Program-made: the position numbers and the translations under genes
Notes under the pieces: model-generated
Databases searched by the model: none
What the model was told of the DNA's origin: nothing
The model's input: the letters and a program-made list of their open reading frames with translations, nothing else
In this document: positions 7,684 to 14,305 of the stretch, piece after piece
Layout of the letters: the number at the start of each line of letters is the position of its first letter
How positions within the stretch are numbered: position 1 is the stretch's first letter
Source: Enterobacter asburiae
GTDB taxonomy: Bacteria; Pseudomonadota; Gammaproteobacteria; Enterobacterales; Enterobacteriaceae
Direction of reading: 5' to 3'
DNA: 64,000 nt
Assembly: GCF_007035645.1 (NCBI RefSeq)
Contig: NZ_AP019632.1
Coordinates: 2,356,001-2,420,000 of the forward strand

Positions 7684-8223
7684 TTACAGCGCGCCCAGCT
7701 GTTTCATCAGCGTCAGGTTGTCCTCAATATGCCAGTTAGCCACAATTTTACCGTCACCAATCTCATAAATATCCGTGGCGATAAAATCAATTTTCTGCCC
7801 CTGTCCTTTCAGCTTGCCAAATGTTCCGGTGAACGTGCCGTGAAAATGTAAATGCGAAACCACGCGATCGCCTGAAATAATCATTTGCTCAACGTCACAG
7901 CGCAAATCAGGCACGGCTGCGCGAAACGCTCGGGACGCTAAAATAGCGCCTTCCGGCCCCTGCCTACGCCCTTCCGGAGGCGTTTTATCAATAAAACCTG
8001 CCGCCAGGGCATCACGCGCCAGGGTTTCATTACCCGTGTTCCAGAATGAAGCATATTCTCTGGCAACGGCTTCATTCACCTTTAATTGCGCCTGCGGCAG
8101 GCTGTTGTCCACTATAAGCTGTTTCGGCTGAAGCCATTCCCCCTGCGCGGAAATCGCATTGCCCGACAGACCTGCAAAAATAACCATCGCTACAGCCGAA
8201 TAAAAATACGTCGAATATTTCAT
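7684..8223 (-). CDS. secreted SnoaL-like (ester cyclase) family protein
   Basis: 179 residues from the ATG at 8223, preceded by GAGAG; an upstream in-frame TTG gives four extra residues but no better ribosome site. Residues 1-26 form a signal peptide (KYSTYFYSAVAMVIFAGLSGNAISAQG), so the product is periplasmic. The mature part has the SnoaL/ester cyclase pattern: EYASFWNTGNETLARDALAAGFIDKTPPEG, VPDLRCDVEQMIISGDRVVSHLHFHGTFTG and FIATDIYEIGDGKIVANWHIEDNLTLMKQLG. The reaction is unknown. It is the third gene of the ene-reductase/SDR minus-strand set, 64 bases after the SDR. Confidence 0.85.
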   Translation of the reverse strand: MKYSTYFYSAVAMVIFAGLSGNAISAQGEWLQPKQLIVDNSLPQAQLKVNEAVAREYASFWNTGNETLARDALAAGFIDKTPPEGRRQGPEGAILASRAFRAAVPDLRCDVEQMIISGDRVVSHLHFHGTFTGTFGKLKGQGQKIDFIATDIYEIGDGKIVANWHIEDNLTLMKQLGAL

Positions 8224-8287
8224 GATATCTCTCAATAGAGTATTACATTACCCGCAGTCGATTTCCTGCGGTTCAAATCAGAGAGGG

Positions 8288-9007
8288 TCAGTTAATTAAC
8301 GCCCCGCCTTCAATATCAATGACCGACCCCGTGACAAAGGGATTATCAATGGCGAAAAGATATCCTTGCGCCACGTCCTCCGCCCTTCCCCAGGCTTTGG
8401 CTGGCAGGGTTTCCGCCGCGCCAGCGAGCATTTTTTCCCGCGCGGCGGCGTCCATGCCCGCATACGCTTCCGTGTCGGTCAGCCCCGGACTCACGACGTT
8501 GACGTGCAGCGGTGAAAGCTCTTTCGCCAGCACTTTTGTCGCGGCCTCGATGGCGGCATTCATCGTCGTTTTAACAATGGCGCCCGCCACGGTGCGACGC
8601 GCCACGAACCCGCTGGTGAACGTCAGCGTACCGCCGGGGGCGATGTTCCCGCAGAGATAGCGGGCGACATTGATGCTTCCCCAGAATTTTGTATCAAAAG
8701 CCAGCCTTGCCGCGCGGAGATCCAGCCCGGAAAGAAGCCCTCCCGGTGCCTGTGAACCCGCCGTAACGACGATATTATTGACCTCACCCAGCGTTTCACC
8801 GAGTGCGACAAGCTCTGCCTCACGACTGATATCCAGCACGAGGGTATGAACAGACGCGGCGTGGGCGCTCAGCCGTTGCCGCGCAGCGTCCAGCTTCGCG
8901 CCGTCGCGGCCCGCGAGAATAATCTCCTCGCCGCGCCCGGCAAGCAGGCTGCCCACGGCGAAACCGATGCCGGAAGCGCCGCCGATAATTAAGGTTTTAC
9001 GGGTCAT
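8288..9007 (-). CDS. SDR-like oxidoreductase lacking the YxxxK active-site pair
   Basis: 239 residues with an intact Rossmann fold: IGGASGIGFAVG at residues 8-19, LAGRDGAKL, VTAGSQ in place of NNAG, and the C-terminal VTGSVIDIEGG. Where classical SDRs have YxxxK before the helix AALE, this protein reads K-TTM-N (GAIVKTTMNAAIEAATKVLAKEL), so neither the Tyr nor the Lys is present. A subgroup of SDRs shares this arrangement, so it may be a different catalyst rather than a dead copy. The start overlaps the upstream ene-reductase stop by four bases. Confidence 0.85.
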   Translation of the reverse strand: MTRKTLIIGGASGIGFAVGSLLAGRGEEIILAGRDGAKLDAARQRLSAHAASVHTLVLDISREAELVALGETLGEVNNIVVTAGSQAPGGLLSGLDLRAARLAFDTKFWGSINVARYLCGNIAPGGTLTFTSGFVARRTVAGAIVKTTMNAAIEAATKVLAKELSPLHVNVVSPGLTDTEAYAGMDAAAREKMLAGAAETLPAKAWGRAEDVAQGYLFAIDNPFVTGSVIDIEGGALIN

Positions 9008-10119
9008 AACGTCTTCTCCTGCAGGGTGTAAATGGGGTAATCGGTATATCCCGTCGCGGTGCCGCCAAACAGCGTGGCGGGATCGCGCACCTGGGCCAGA
9101 GGCAGCTGGTGCGCCAGCCGGTGGGGTAAATCCGGGTTGGCAATAAACGTCCGTCCGAAGGCAATCAAATCGGCATAGCCGGCAGCAAGGATCTTTTCCG
9201 CTTTTTCAAGGTCATAGTTCCCCGCGACTATAAGGGTTCCGCTAAATGTCTCGCGTAGCGATTGTCGGAACGGCTCAGGCACCTGCGGCGCATCGTCCCA
9301 GTCGGCTTCCGCCAGGTGGATGAACGCGATCCCTTCTTGTTCACACCAGGCCGCGAGAGCGAGTATGGCTACCGTCACCTGCGGATCGTTCATCCCGCGC
9401 TGGGTAATAAACGGGGAAAGGCGAATGCCCGTACGCTCGCGGCCAATGGCCTCGGCAATGGCGCTTAGCACCTCCTGAGCAAAGCGGATCCGGTTCGCCA
9501 GCGTGCCGCCGTACTCGTCCGTGCGTTTGTTGGAGGTTTGACGAAGAAACTGGTCGATCAGATAGCCGTTTCCGCCGTGAACCTCCACGCCGTCAAACCC
9601 GGCCTGAACGGCATTCAGTGCCGCCTGACGATAGTCCGCGATGATGCTGTGAATGTCCTTGCGCGAGAGGGTTCTCGGCTGCGGACAGTCAACCATTTGG
9701 CCTTCCCCCTTTTCATTCACCACCCACACCTGCGCGTCCGGCGCCAGTGCTGACGGGGCGACGGGCTGACCATCCTGATGAAAGCTGGCGTGCGACATTC
9801 GCCCGACGTGCCAGAGCTGCGAAAAAATCACCCCGCCCGCCTGATGCACGGCGCCCGTGGTGAGCTGCCATCCTGAAACCTGCTCAGGCGAATGGATGCC
9901 GGGCGTCCAGGAGTATCCCTGGCCCTGAGGCGAAATCTGCGTGGCTTCCGTGATGATTAATCCGGCGCTGGCCCGCTGCCGGTAATACTCCGCCATCAGC
10001 GCCGAGGGAATATTTCCCGGCTGAAGGGAGCGCGCGCGGGTCATCGGCGCCATGACGATACGGTTTTTCAGGTCTTGCTGACCCAGCCTGTAGCGTTCAA
10101 AAAGTGAGGTACGTTGCAT
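9004..10119 (-). CDS. Old-yellow-enzyme family alkene reductase (NemA-like)
   Basis: 371 residues, FMN-dependent TIM barrel. Visible motifs are LKNRIVMAPMTRARS (FMN-binding N terminus), SQLWHVGRMSH, VEVHGGNGYLIDQFLRQTSNKRTDEYGG (the substrate-binding His and Asn pair H-x-x-N), and LIAFGRTFIANPDLPHRL at the C terminus. Members reduce activated C=C bonds (enones, maleimides) and nitro compounds with NAD(P)H. It is the first gene of the operon with the SDR-like and SnoaL genes and is divergent from a LysR regulator, so it is probably an inducible electrophile detoxification unit. Confidence 0.93.
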   Translation of the reverse strand: MQRTSLFERYRLGQQDLKNRIVMAPMTRARSLQPGNIPSALMAEYYRQRASAGLIITEATQISPQGQGYSWTPGIHSPEQVSGWQLTTGAVHQAGGVIFSQLWHVGRMSHASFHQDGQPVAPSALAPDAQVWVVNEKGEGQMVDCPQPRTLSRKDIHSIIADYRQAALNAVQAGFDGVEVHGGNGYLIDQFLRQTSNKRTDEYGGTLANRIRFAQEVLSAIAEAIGRERTGIRLSPFITQRGMNDPQVTVAILALAAWCEQEGIAFIHLAEADWDDAPQVPEPFRQSLRETFSGTLIVAGNYDLEKAEKILAAGYADLIAFGRTFIANPDLPHRLAHQLPLAQVRDPATLFGGTATGYTDYPIYTLQEKTL

Positions 10120-10161
10120 GTTTTCATCCCTTATGGTTTGGATGAAATCACTTTACAGTCG

Positions 10162-10197
10162 GCATCTGATTTTGATAATTACGCTAAAATCAGATGC
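10162..10197. promoter_or_regulatory. 36-bp inverted repeat, candidate LysR operator
   Basis: Perfect 12-bp arms, GCATCTGATTTT at 10162-10173 and its complement at 10186-10197, with a 12-base spacer. It lies in the 99-base divergent region between the ene-reductase (start 10119) and LysR (start 10219) genes. The arms include an ATC-N-GAT core consistent with a LysR recognition site. Confidence 0.7.
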
Positions 10198-10218
10198 ACT
10201 TTTCGGAAAATATGAATA

Positions 10219-11130
10219 ATGGGTAAACTCGAAGACATGGCGTTACTGGTGGAAGTTGCCGAGGCTGGCGGTCTTTCTGCCGCCGGGCGACGCCTGTCGC
10301 TTTCCCCCGCCACCATGACGGCCAGGCTGAAGGCGATTGAGGAGCGTTACCAGACGCGCCTGTTTCACCGCTCAACGCGATCGATCGCGCTGACCCGCGC
10401 CGGGGAAGAGTTTTACCATGCCGCGCTGCGCGTGCTGGAAGAAGTGCATCACGCCGAGTCGTTACTGACGCAAAAGGAAGGCGTGCTCAGCGGCAACATT
10501 CGCCTTTCTGCGCCCTCGGACTTTGGCAGACAGTATCTCAGCCCCGCCGTCGTGGAATTCTCCCGACGCCATCCCGACGTTAAATTTTTCATCTCGCTAA
10601 GAGAAAACGTTGAGGACCTGGTCGCTAACCGGCTGGATATGAGCGTGCGTTTCGGCAACCTGCCGGACAGCAGCCTTGTCGTCAGAAATATCCGCCCGAA
10701 CCATCGGGTGCTGGTCGCCTCCAGGGAGTATCTTAACGAACGCGGCATCCCCGCCACGTTTGCCGATTTAGCTCAGCACCGGTGCCTGGCGCTTGAGTCT
10801 CAGGGTGTGGTGATGAACGAATGGCGCTTTGAAAAAGATGGCGATGAAAGCGTCGTTCGCGTAGAGCCAGCCATGGTGTGCGACGACGGGGCTTTGCTTC
10901 GTCAGTGGGCTCTCAGCGGGGCTGGCATCGCGGGGAAATCGTGGTGGGACGTCAAAGACGATGTTGAAACCGGAAGGCTCACGGTACTGTTTGCCGACAG
11001 CTTCACCGGCTTTAGCCGATACGATCGCAAAGATGTCGGCCTGCAGCTTGTTTACCCCCAGCGCAAACTGCAGCCGCTTCAGGTCACGGCGTTTAGCCAG
11101 TTTTTTCTCGACTGGCTAAAAAAACAGTAA
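10219..11130 (+). CDS. LysR family transcriptional regulator
   Basis: 303 residues. The N-terminal winged helix-turn-helix is LEDMALLVEVAEAGGLSAAGRRLSLSPATMTARLKAIEERYQTRLFHRSTRSIALTRAGEEFYHAA (about residues 3-70). The C-terminal co-inducer domain includes IRLSAPSDFGRQYLSPAVVEFSRRHPDVKFFI and PQRKLQPLQVTAFSQFFLDWL. It is of the group that controls adjacent oxidoreductases. Divergent from the ene-reductase operon, with a 36-bp dyad in between; it probably activates or represses that operon in response to an electrophilic substrate. Confidence 0.93.
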   Translation: MGKLEDMALLVEVAEAGGLSAAGRRLSLSPATMTARLKAIEERYQTRLFHRSTRSIALTRAGEEFYHAALRVLEEVHHAESLLTQKEGVLSGNIRLSAPSDFGRQYLSPAVVEFSRRHPDVKFFISLRENVEDLVANRLDMSVRFGNLPDSSLVVRNIRPNHRVLVASREYLNERGIPATFADLAQHRCLALESQGVVMNEWRFEKDGDESVVRVEPAMVCDDGALLRQWALSGAGIAGKSWWDVKDDVETGRLTVLFADSFTGFSRYDRKDVGLQLVYPQRKLQPLQVTAFSQFFLDWLKKQ

Positions 11131-11243
11131 AATTAAATCGCGTCAGGCATCTGCGGTTAATTTCTCGCCAAAATAAGAGATGGCGCGCATTTCGGTGACA
11201 ACCTCAGGACTACTCTGTGTGCGGTTTTCAGGAGGTACAAAAT

Positions 11244-11558
11244 ATGAAAAAGCTTCTGATCTGTTGTTTGTTTGGTAATACCGCAAACTCTCTCGCCAAA
11301 AAGATGCAGTCTCTGGCAGAACGCGAAGGCTATCCGCTGATGATTAGCGCTGTTGGGCTGGATAACTTCGCCAGCGTCGCTCCCGCTTTCGATGGTTTCC
11401 TCATCGCGCCGCACATTCAGTACAAACTCGATGAGATAAAAGAAACGGTGGGCAATACGCGTTCAATCGCCATTATTGAGAGCCTGCCCTATGCCTCTCT
11501 CGACGCGAGGAAAGTATTGAATTTCGTGAAGGAGCAGATGCCTGAACTGGCTGCCTGA
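11244..11558 (+). CDS. PTS lactose/cellobiose-type EIIB-like protein (orphan)
   Basis: 104 residues starting at the ATG with AGGAGG upstream. The N-terminal strand and loop MKKLLICCLFGNTANSLAKKMQSLAE correspond to the phosphocysteine loop of IIB(Lac/Cel) domains (C-x-x-G-x-x-x-S); Cys7 or Cys8 would be the phosphorylation site. Further IIB-like segments are FDGFLIAPHIQYKLDEIKE and IESLPYASLDARKVLNFVKEQM. No IIA or IIC gene is nearby, so it either serves a permease encoded elsewhere or has a regulatory role. The repeated CC at the loop is slightly unusual. Confidence 0.8.
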   Translation: MKKLLICCLFGNTANSLAKKMQSLAEREGYPLMISAVGLDNFASVAPAFDGFLIAPHIQYKLDEIKETVGNTRSIAIIESLPYASLDARKVLNFVKEQMPELAA

Positions 11559-11564
11559 CAGATA

Positions 11565-11587
11565 AGGCCGCATCGGTTTTGCGGCCT
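11565..11587 (+). terminator. hairpin after the IIB gene
   Basis: AGGCCGC and its complement GCGGCCT surround a nine-base loop directly after the stop codon at 11558; a CCTCTC tract follows instead of a true U-run. Confidence 0.5.
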
Positions 11588-11601
11588 CCTCTCACCCGGC
11601 G

Positions 11602-11796
11602 TCAAAACGTGTCGACACAAGGCTGACCGACCTTATTAAGGGCGTTTTTCAACCTGGCTCTGAGTTCAATTAACGCCGCTTCTTTCTCTTCAAGCTGCTG
11701 CAGCTTGCGGCGCAGTGAAGCCTGTTTTTGCTCAGCGGTAAATTTGTCGTCAACCCAGACAGCCAAAATTCTGATCAATTGCGCCGGCTTCGCCAC
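11602..11796 (-). pseudogene. C-terminal remnant of a MerR-family regulator (HTH deleted)
   Basis: An open frame of 64 codons. From ILAVWVDDKFTAEQ to the end it resembles the effector-domain hinge and dimerisation coiled coil of MerR/CueR proteins (the ILxLWxD motif, a heptad-rich helix KLQQLEEKEAALIELRARLKNAL, and a terminal Cys). The whole DNA-binding half is absent. Its apparent N terminus (MAKPAQL) is antisense to the truncated SDR next to it. It is therefore best read as half of a gene cut by a deletion ending near 11765-11775. The MerR assignment rests on motif pattern only. Confidence 0.6.
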
Positions 11797-12298
11797 CTAC
11801 GGGCCATTCGAAAAGCTGTCGATCGACAGGCAGCGTGATGAGATAAACGTAAACTGCATGGCCCCCGTGGAGCTGACTCACGCCTTGCTGCCGGGAATGC
11901 TGCAGCAGGGCTCCGGGGTAATTATTAACGTTGCCTCAACCGCCGCGATGCAGCCGGATCCCTATATGGCGATTTATGGCGCAACCAAAGCATTTCTGCT
12001 CTCGTTTTCGAACGCGCTGTGGGGAGAGTATCGCTCCAGGGGCATCCGCGTCCTGGCGCTTTGCCCCGGCGCAACGGATACGGCCTTTTTTGATGTGGTG
12101 AATGCAGAGGAGGCCTCGGTAGGGAAAAGAATGCCCGCGCACAAGGTGGTCACCCTGGCGTTGAAGGCCGTGGAGAGTAACCGTAACTACCTGATTACCG
12201 GATGCGGTAACTGGCTTCTGGGGCAGCTACACCGGTTCGTGACGCGCAGGCGTCTGGTGCTTATCGTTGAAAAAATATTGCGTCCGCGCTCGGCTTAA
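11705..12298 (+). pseudogene. SDR missing its NAD(P)-binding N-terminal half
   Basis: SDR similarity begins abruptly at about 11767 with ILINCAGFATYGPFEKLS (the NNAG segment) and continues normally through INVASTAAM, the active-site YGATK, LCPGATDTAFF and a short basic C terminus (RRRLVLIVEKILRPRSA). The first about 85 residues of a normal SDR, including TGxxxGxG, are missing; the 20 residues in front are simply antisense to the merR remnant. Without the cofactor site it cannot be a working dehydrogenase. The breakpoint coincides with that of the merR remnant, which indicates one deletion across a divergent merR-sdr pair. Confidence 0.75.
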
Positions 12299-12444
12299 GC
12301 AAAAACGGCCCTGTTCAGCGCAAGGGAGTTGCGCTGAAATCCTCGCTTATCGCAGGCAGATAGATGCCATAGTGCACGAAAAACAGTGATACACTTACCC
12401 CACCTGGTTGATCGTCCCGTCTGAAGGGCGCATGATGAATGACG

Positions 12445-12468
12445 GTAACCAAATCTCAAAATGGTCAC
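12445..12468. promoter_or_regulatory. operator copy A: GTAACCA-N10-TGGTCAC, upstream of tetR
   Basis: A 7-bp inverted repeat (one mismatch) with a 10-base spacer, 39 bases before the TetR gene at 12507. The same arms and the same spacer occur at 13125-13148 before the RND operon, which strongly suggests a single TetR dimer type binding both. Confidence 0.75.
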
Positions 12469-12506
12469 TCGTTGTTAATCGTAGCCTGTCACGCTAAGCT
12501 TAAATA

Positions 12507-13121
12507 ATGACTAAAAATATGAATCCCCCATCATCACGTGGTCCCCTTGACCACGCTGTCAGAGAGCAAATCGTCGAAGCGGCTTTTGAGCACTTCGGCC
12601 ACTACGGCTATGAAAAAACCACCGTCGCCGAACTGGCTAAATCCATCGGCTTTTCAAAGTCCTACATTTATAAGTTTTTCGATTCCAAACAGGCTATCGG
12701 CGAGGTGATCTGCGCTAACCGCCTGGAGCTGATCATGGCGGCAGTGCTTTCCGCCATCAAGGATGCGCCGTCAGCAAGCGAAAAATTACGCCGCCTTTTC
12801 AAAGCGCTCACCGAGGCGGGAAGCGAGCTGTTTTTCCACGACCGTAAGCTATACGACATCGCCGCCGTCGCCGCGCAGGAGCAGTGGCCTTCCACGCAAA
12901 AGTACAGTGAAAGCCTGATGAAGCTGATCGAGAGCATCATTATCGAAGGCAGGCAGGCCGGCGAGTTTGAAAGAAAAACGCCGCTGGATGAAGTCACCTG
13001 TGCCGTCTACATGGTGATGTGCCCTTACATTAACCCCGTTCAGCTACAGTACAACCTCGAAATGGCTCCCACCGCGGCGGTGCTTCTCTCTTCACTGATT
13101 TTAAGAAGCCTGGCCCCCTAA
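12507..13121 (+). CDS. TetR/AcrR family regulator of the RND operon
   Basis: 204 residues. The helix-turn-helix is REQIVEAAFEHFGHYGYEKTTVAELAKSIGFSKSYIYKFFDSKQAIGEVI (about residues 19-67). The remaining helices (EAGSELFFHDRKLYDIAAVAAQEQWPSTQKYSESLMKLIESIIIEG) are typical of regulators placed before MFP-RND pumps. An alternative start is the ATG at 12519; neither has a strong ribosome site. Matching dyads at 12445 and 13125 imply autoregulation plus control of the downstream pump genes. Confidence 0.9.
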   Translation: MTKNMNPPSSRGPLDHAVREQIVEAAFEHFGHYGYEKTTVAELAKSIGFSKSYIYKFFDSKQAIGEVICANRLELIMAAVLSAIKDAPSASEKLRRLFKALTEAGSELFFHDRKLYDIAAVAAQEQWPSTQKYSESLMKLIESIIIEGRQAGEFERKTPLDEVTCAVYMVMCPYINPVQLQYNLEMAPTAAVLLSSLILRSLAP

Positions 13122-13124
13122 TTT

Positions 13125-13148
13125 GTGACCATTGACAATTTTGGTCAC
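13125..13148. promoter_or_regulatory. operator copy B: GTGACCA-N10-TGGTCAC, upstream of the RND operon
   Basis: Perfect 7-bp arms with a 10-base spacer, starting four bases after the TetR stop codon and ending 47 bases before the adaptor gene. Identical architecture to copy A. Confidence 0.75.
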
Positions 13149-13195
13149 TAGTCAGAGAATGCGGATACCGTCCTGTTACGTCAAAAAGGTTTCCC

Positions 13196-14305
13196 ATGCT
13201 CAGGCTCACTTCAGCCCGCGTTGCCGTTTGTCTCCTGCCGTTTGCCCTGGTGGCGTGCGGCGATATTTCCGCGAGTGACGATCCGCGCACCAAGCCACCG
13301 CTCGTCAGATCCGCCTCCGTCGAGCTTGCGAACAATAACGCCCGCGCCTTCACGGGCGTGGTGGTAGCAAGAACGCAAAGCGATTTAGGTTTCAGGGTTC
13401 AGGGAAAAATCCTTGAGCGGCTGGTCGATACGGGCCAGACCGTCAAACAGGGCCAGCCCCTGCTGCGCCTGGATCCGCTTGACCTGAAGTTACAGGCTCA
13501 GGCGCAGCAGCGCGCGGTAGATGCGGCCCAGGCGCGCGCGCGAAAAGCCACCAGCGATGAGGCGCGCTATCGCGGTCTTGTGGCGTCCGGCGCGGTGTCT
13601 GCCTCGGAGTATGACCAGATCAAAGCGGCGGCCGATACGGCCAGGGCCGATCTCAGCGCCGCCCGGGCGCAGGCCAGCGTGGCGCAAAACGCCACGGGCT
13701 ATGCCGTGCTGCTGGCGGATTCGGACGGCGTGGTCATGGAGACGCTCGCCGAGCCGGGTCAGGTCGTCAGCGCCGGACAGGTGGCGATCAGGCTCGCCAG
13801 AGCGGGACAGCGTGAAGCGCTCGTCCAGCTTCCGGAAACGCTGCGCCCTGCCGTCGGCAGCGAAGCGCAGGCCACGCTGTATGGCAATGAAAAACATCCG
13901 GTCACCGCAACGCTGCGCCTGCTGTCTGATTCGGCCGATGCCGCGACCCGCACGTATGAAGCCCGCTACGTGCTGGATGGCCTGCTGGCGAACGCGCCGC
14001 TGGGGGCAACCGTCACGCTGAACATTCAGGACAATAAAGCGGAAGGTCAGGTCATGCAGGTCCCGCTGGCTTCACTCTATGATGCAGGAAAAGGTCCCGG
14101 CGTCTGGCGTATTTCCGCCCAGCCGGCAAAGGTTGCATGGACGCCCGTCAGGGTGCTGAGCGTGGGTGAAGATGCGGCGCAGGTCACGGGCGGCGTGAAG
14201 CCCGGTGAGAAGATTGTTGCGTTAGGCGCCCATCTTCTGCACGAAGGTGAGGTCGTCAGGCTTGCTAAGCAGCGCAATGCCGCCCTGGCGGAGAACACAC
14301 CATGA
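13196..14305 (+). CDS. RND efflux periplasmic adaptor (membrane fusion) lipoprotein
   Basis: 369 residues. The N terminus MLRLTSARVAVCLLPFALVACGDIS is a lipoprotein signal with the lipobox LVAC, so the protein should be anchored by lipid facing the periplasm. After that come the barrel-sandwich halves (VVARTQSDLGFRVQGKILERLVDTGQTVKQGQPLLRLD), an alpha-hairpin (about residues 95-160), the second lipoyl half (DGVVMETLAEPGQVVSAGQVAIRLA) and a beta-barrel/membrane-proximal domain. It links the permease to an outer-membrane channel. AAGGT precedes the ATG; the stop overlaps the permease start (ATGA). Confidence 0.92.
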   Translation: MLRLTSARVAVCLLPFALVACGDISASDDPRTKPPLVRSASVELANNNARAFTGVVVARTQSDLGFRVQGKILERLVDTGQTVKQGQPLLRLDPLDLKLQAQAQQRAVDAAQARARKATSDEARYRGLVASGAVSASEYDQIKAAADTARADLSAARAQASVAQNATGYAVLLADSDGVVMETLAEPGQVVSAGQVAIRLARAGQREALVQLPETLRPAVGSEAQATLYGNEKHPVTATLRLLSDSADAATRTYEARYVLDGLLANAPLGATVTLNIQDNKAEGQVMQVPLASLYDAGKGPGVWRISAQPAKVAWTPVRVLSVGEDAAQVTGGVKPGEKIVALGAHLLHEGEVVRLAKQRNAALAENTP

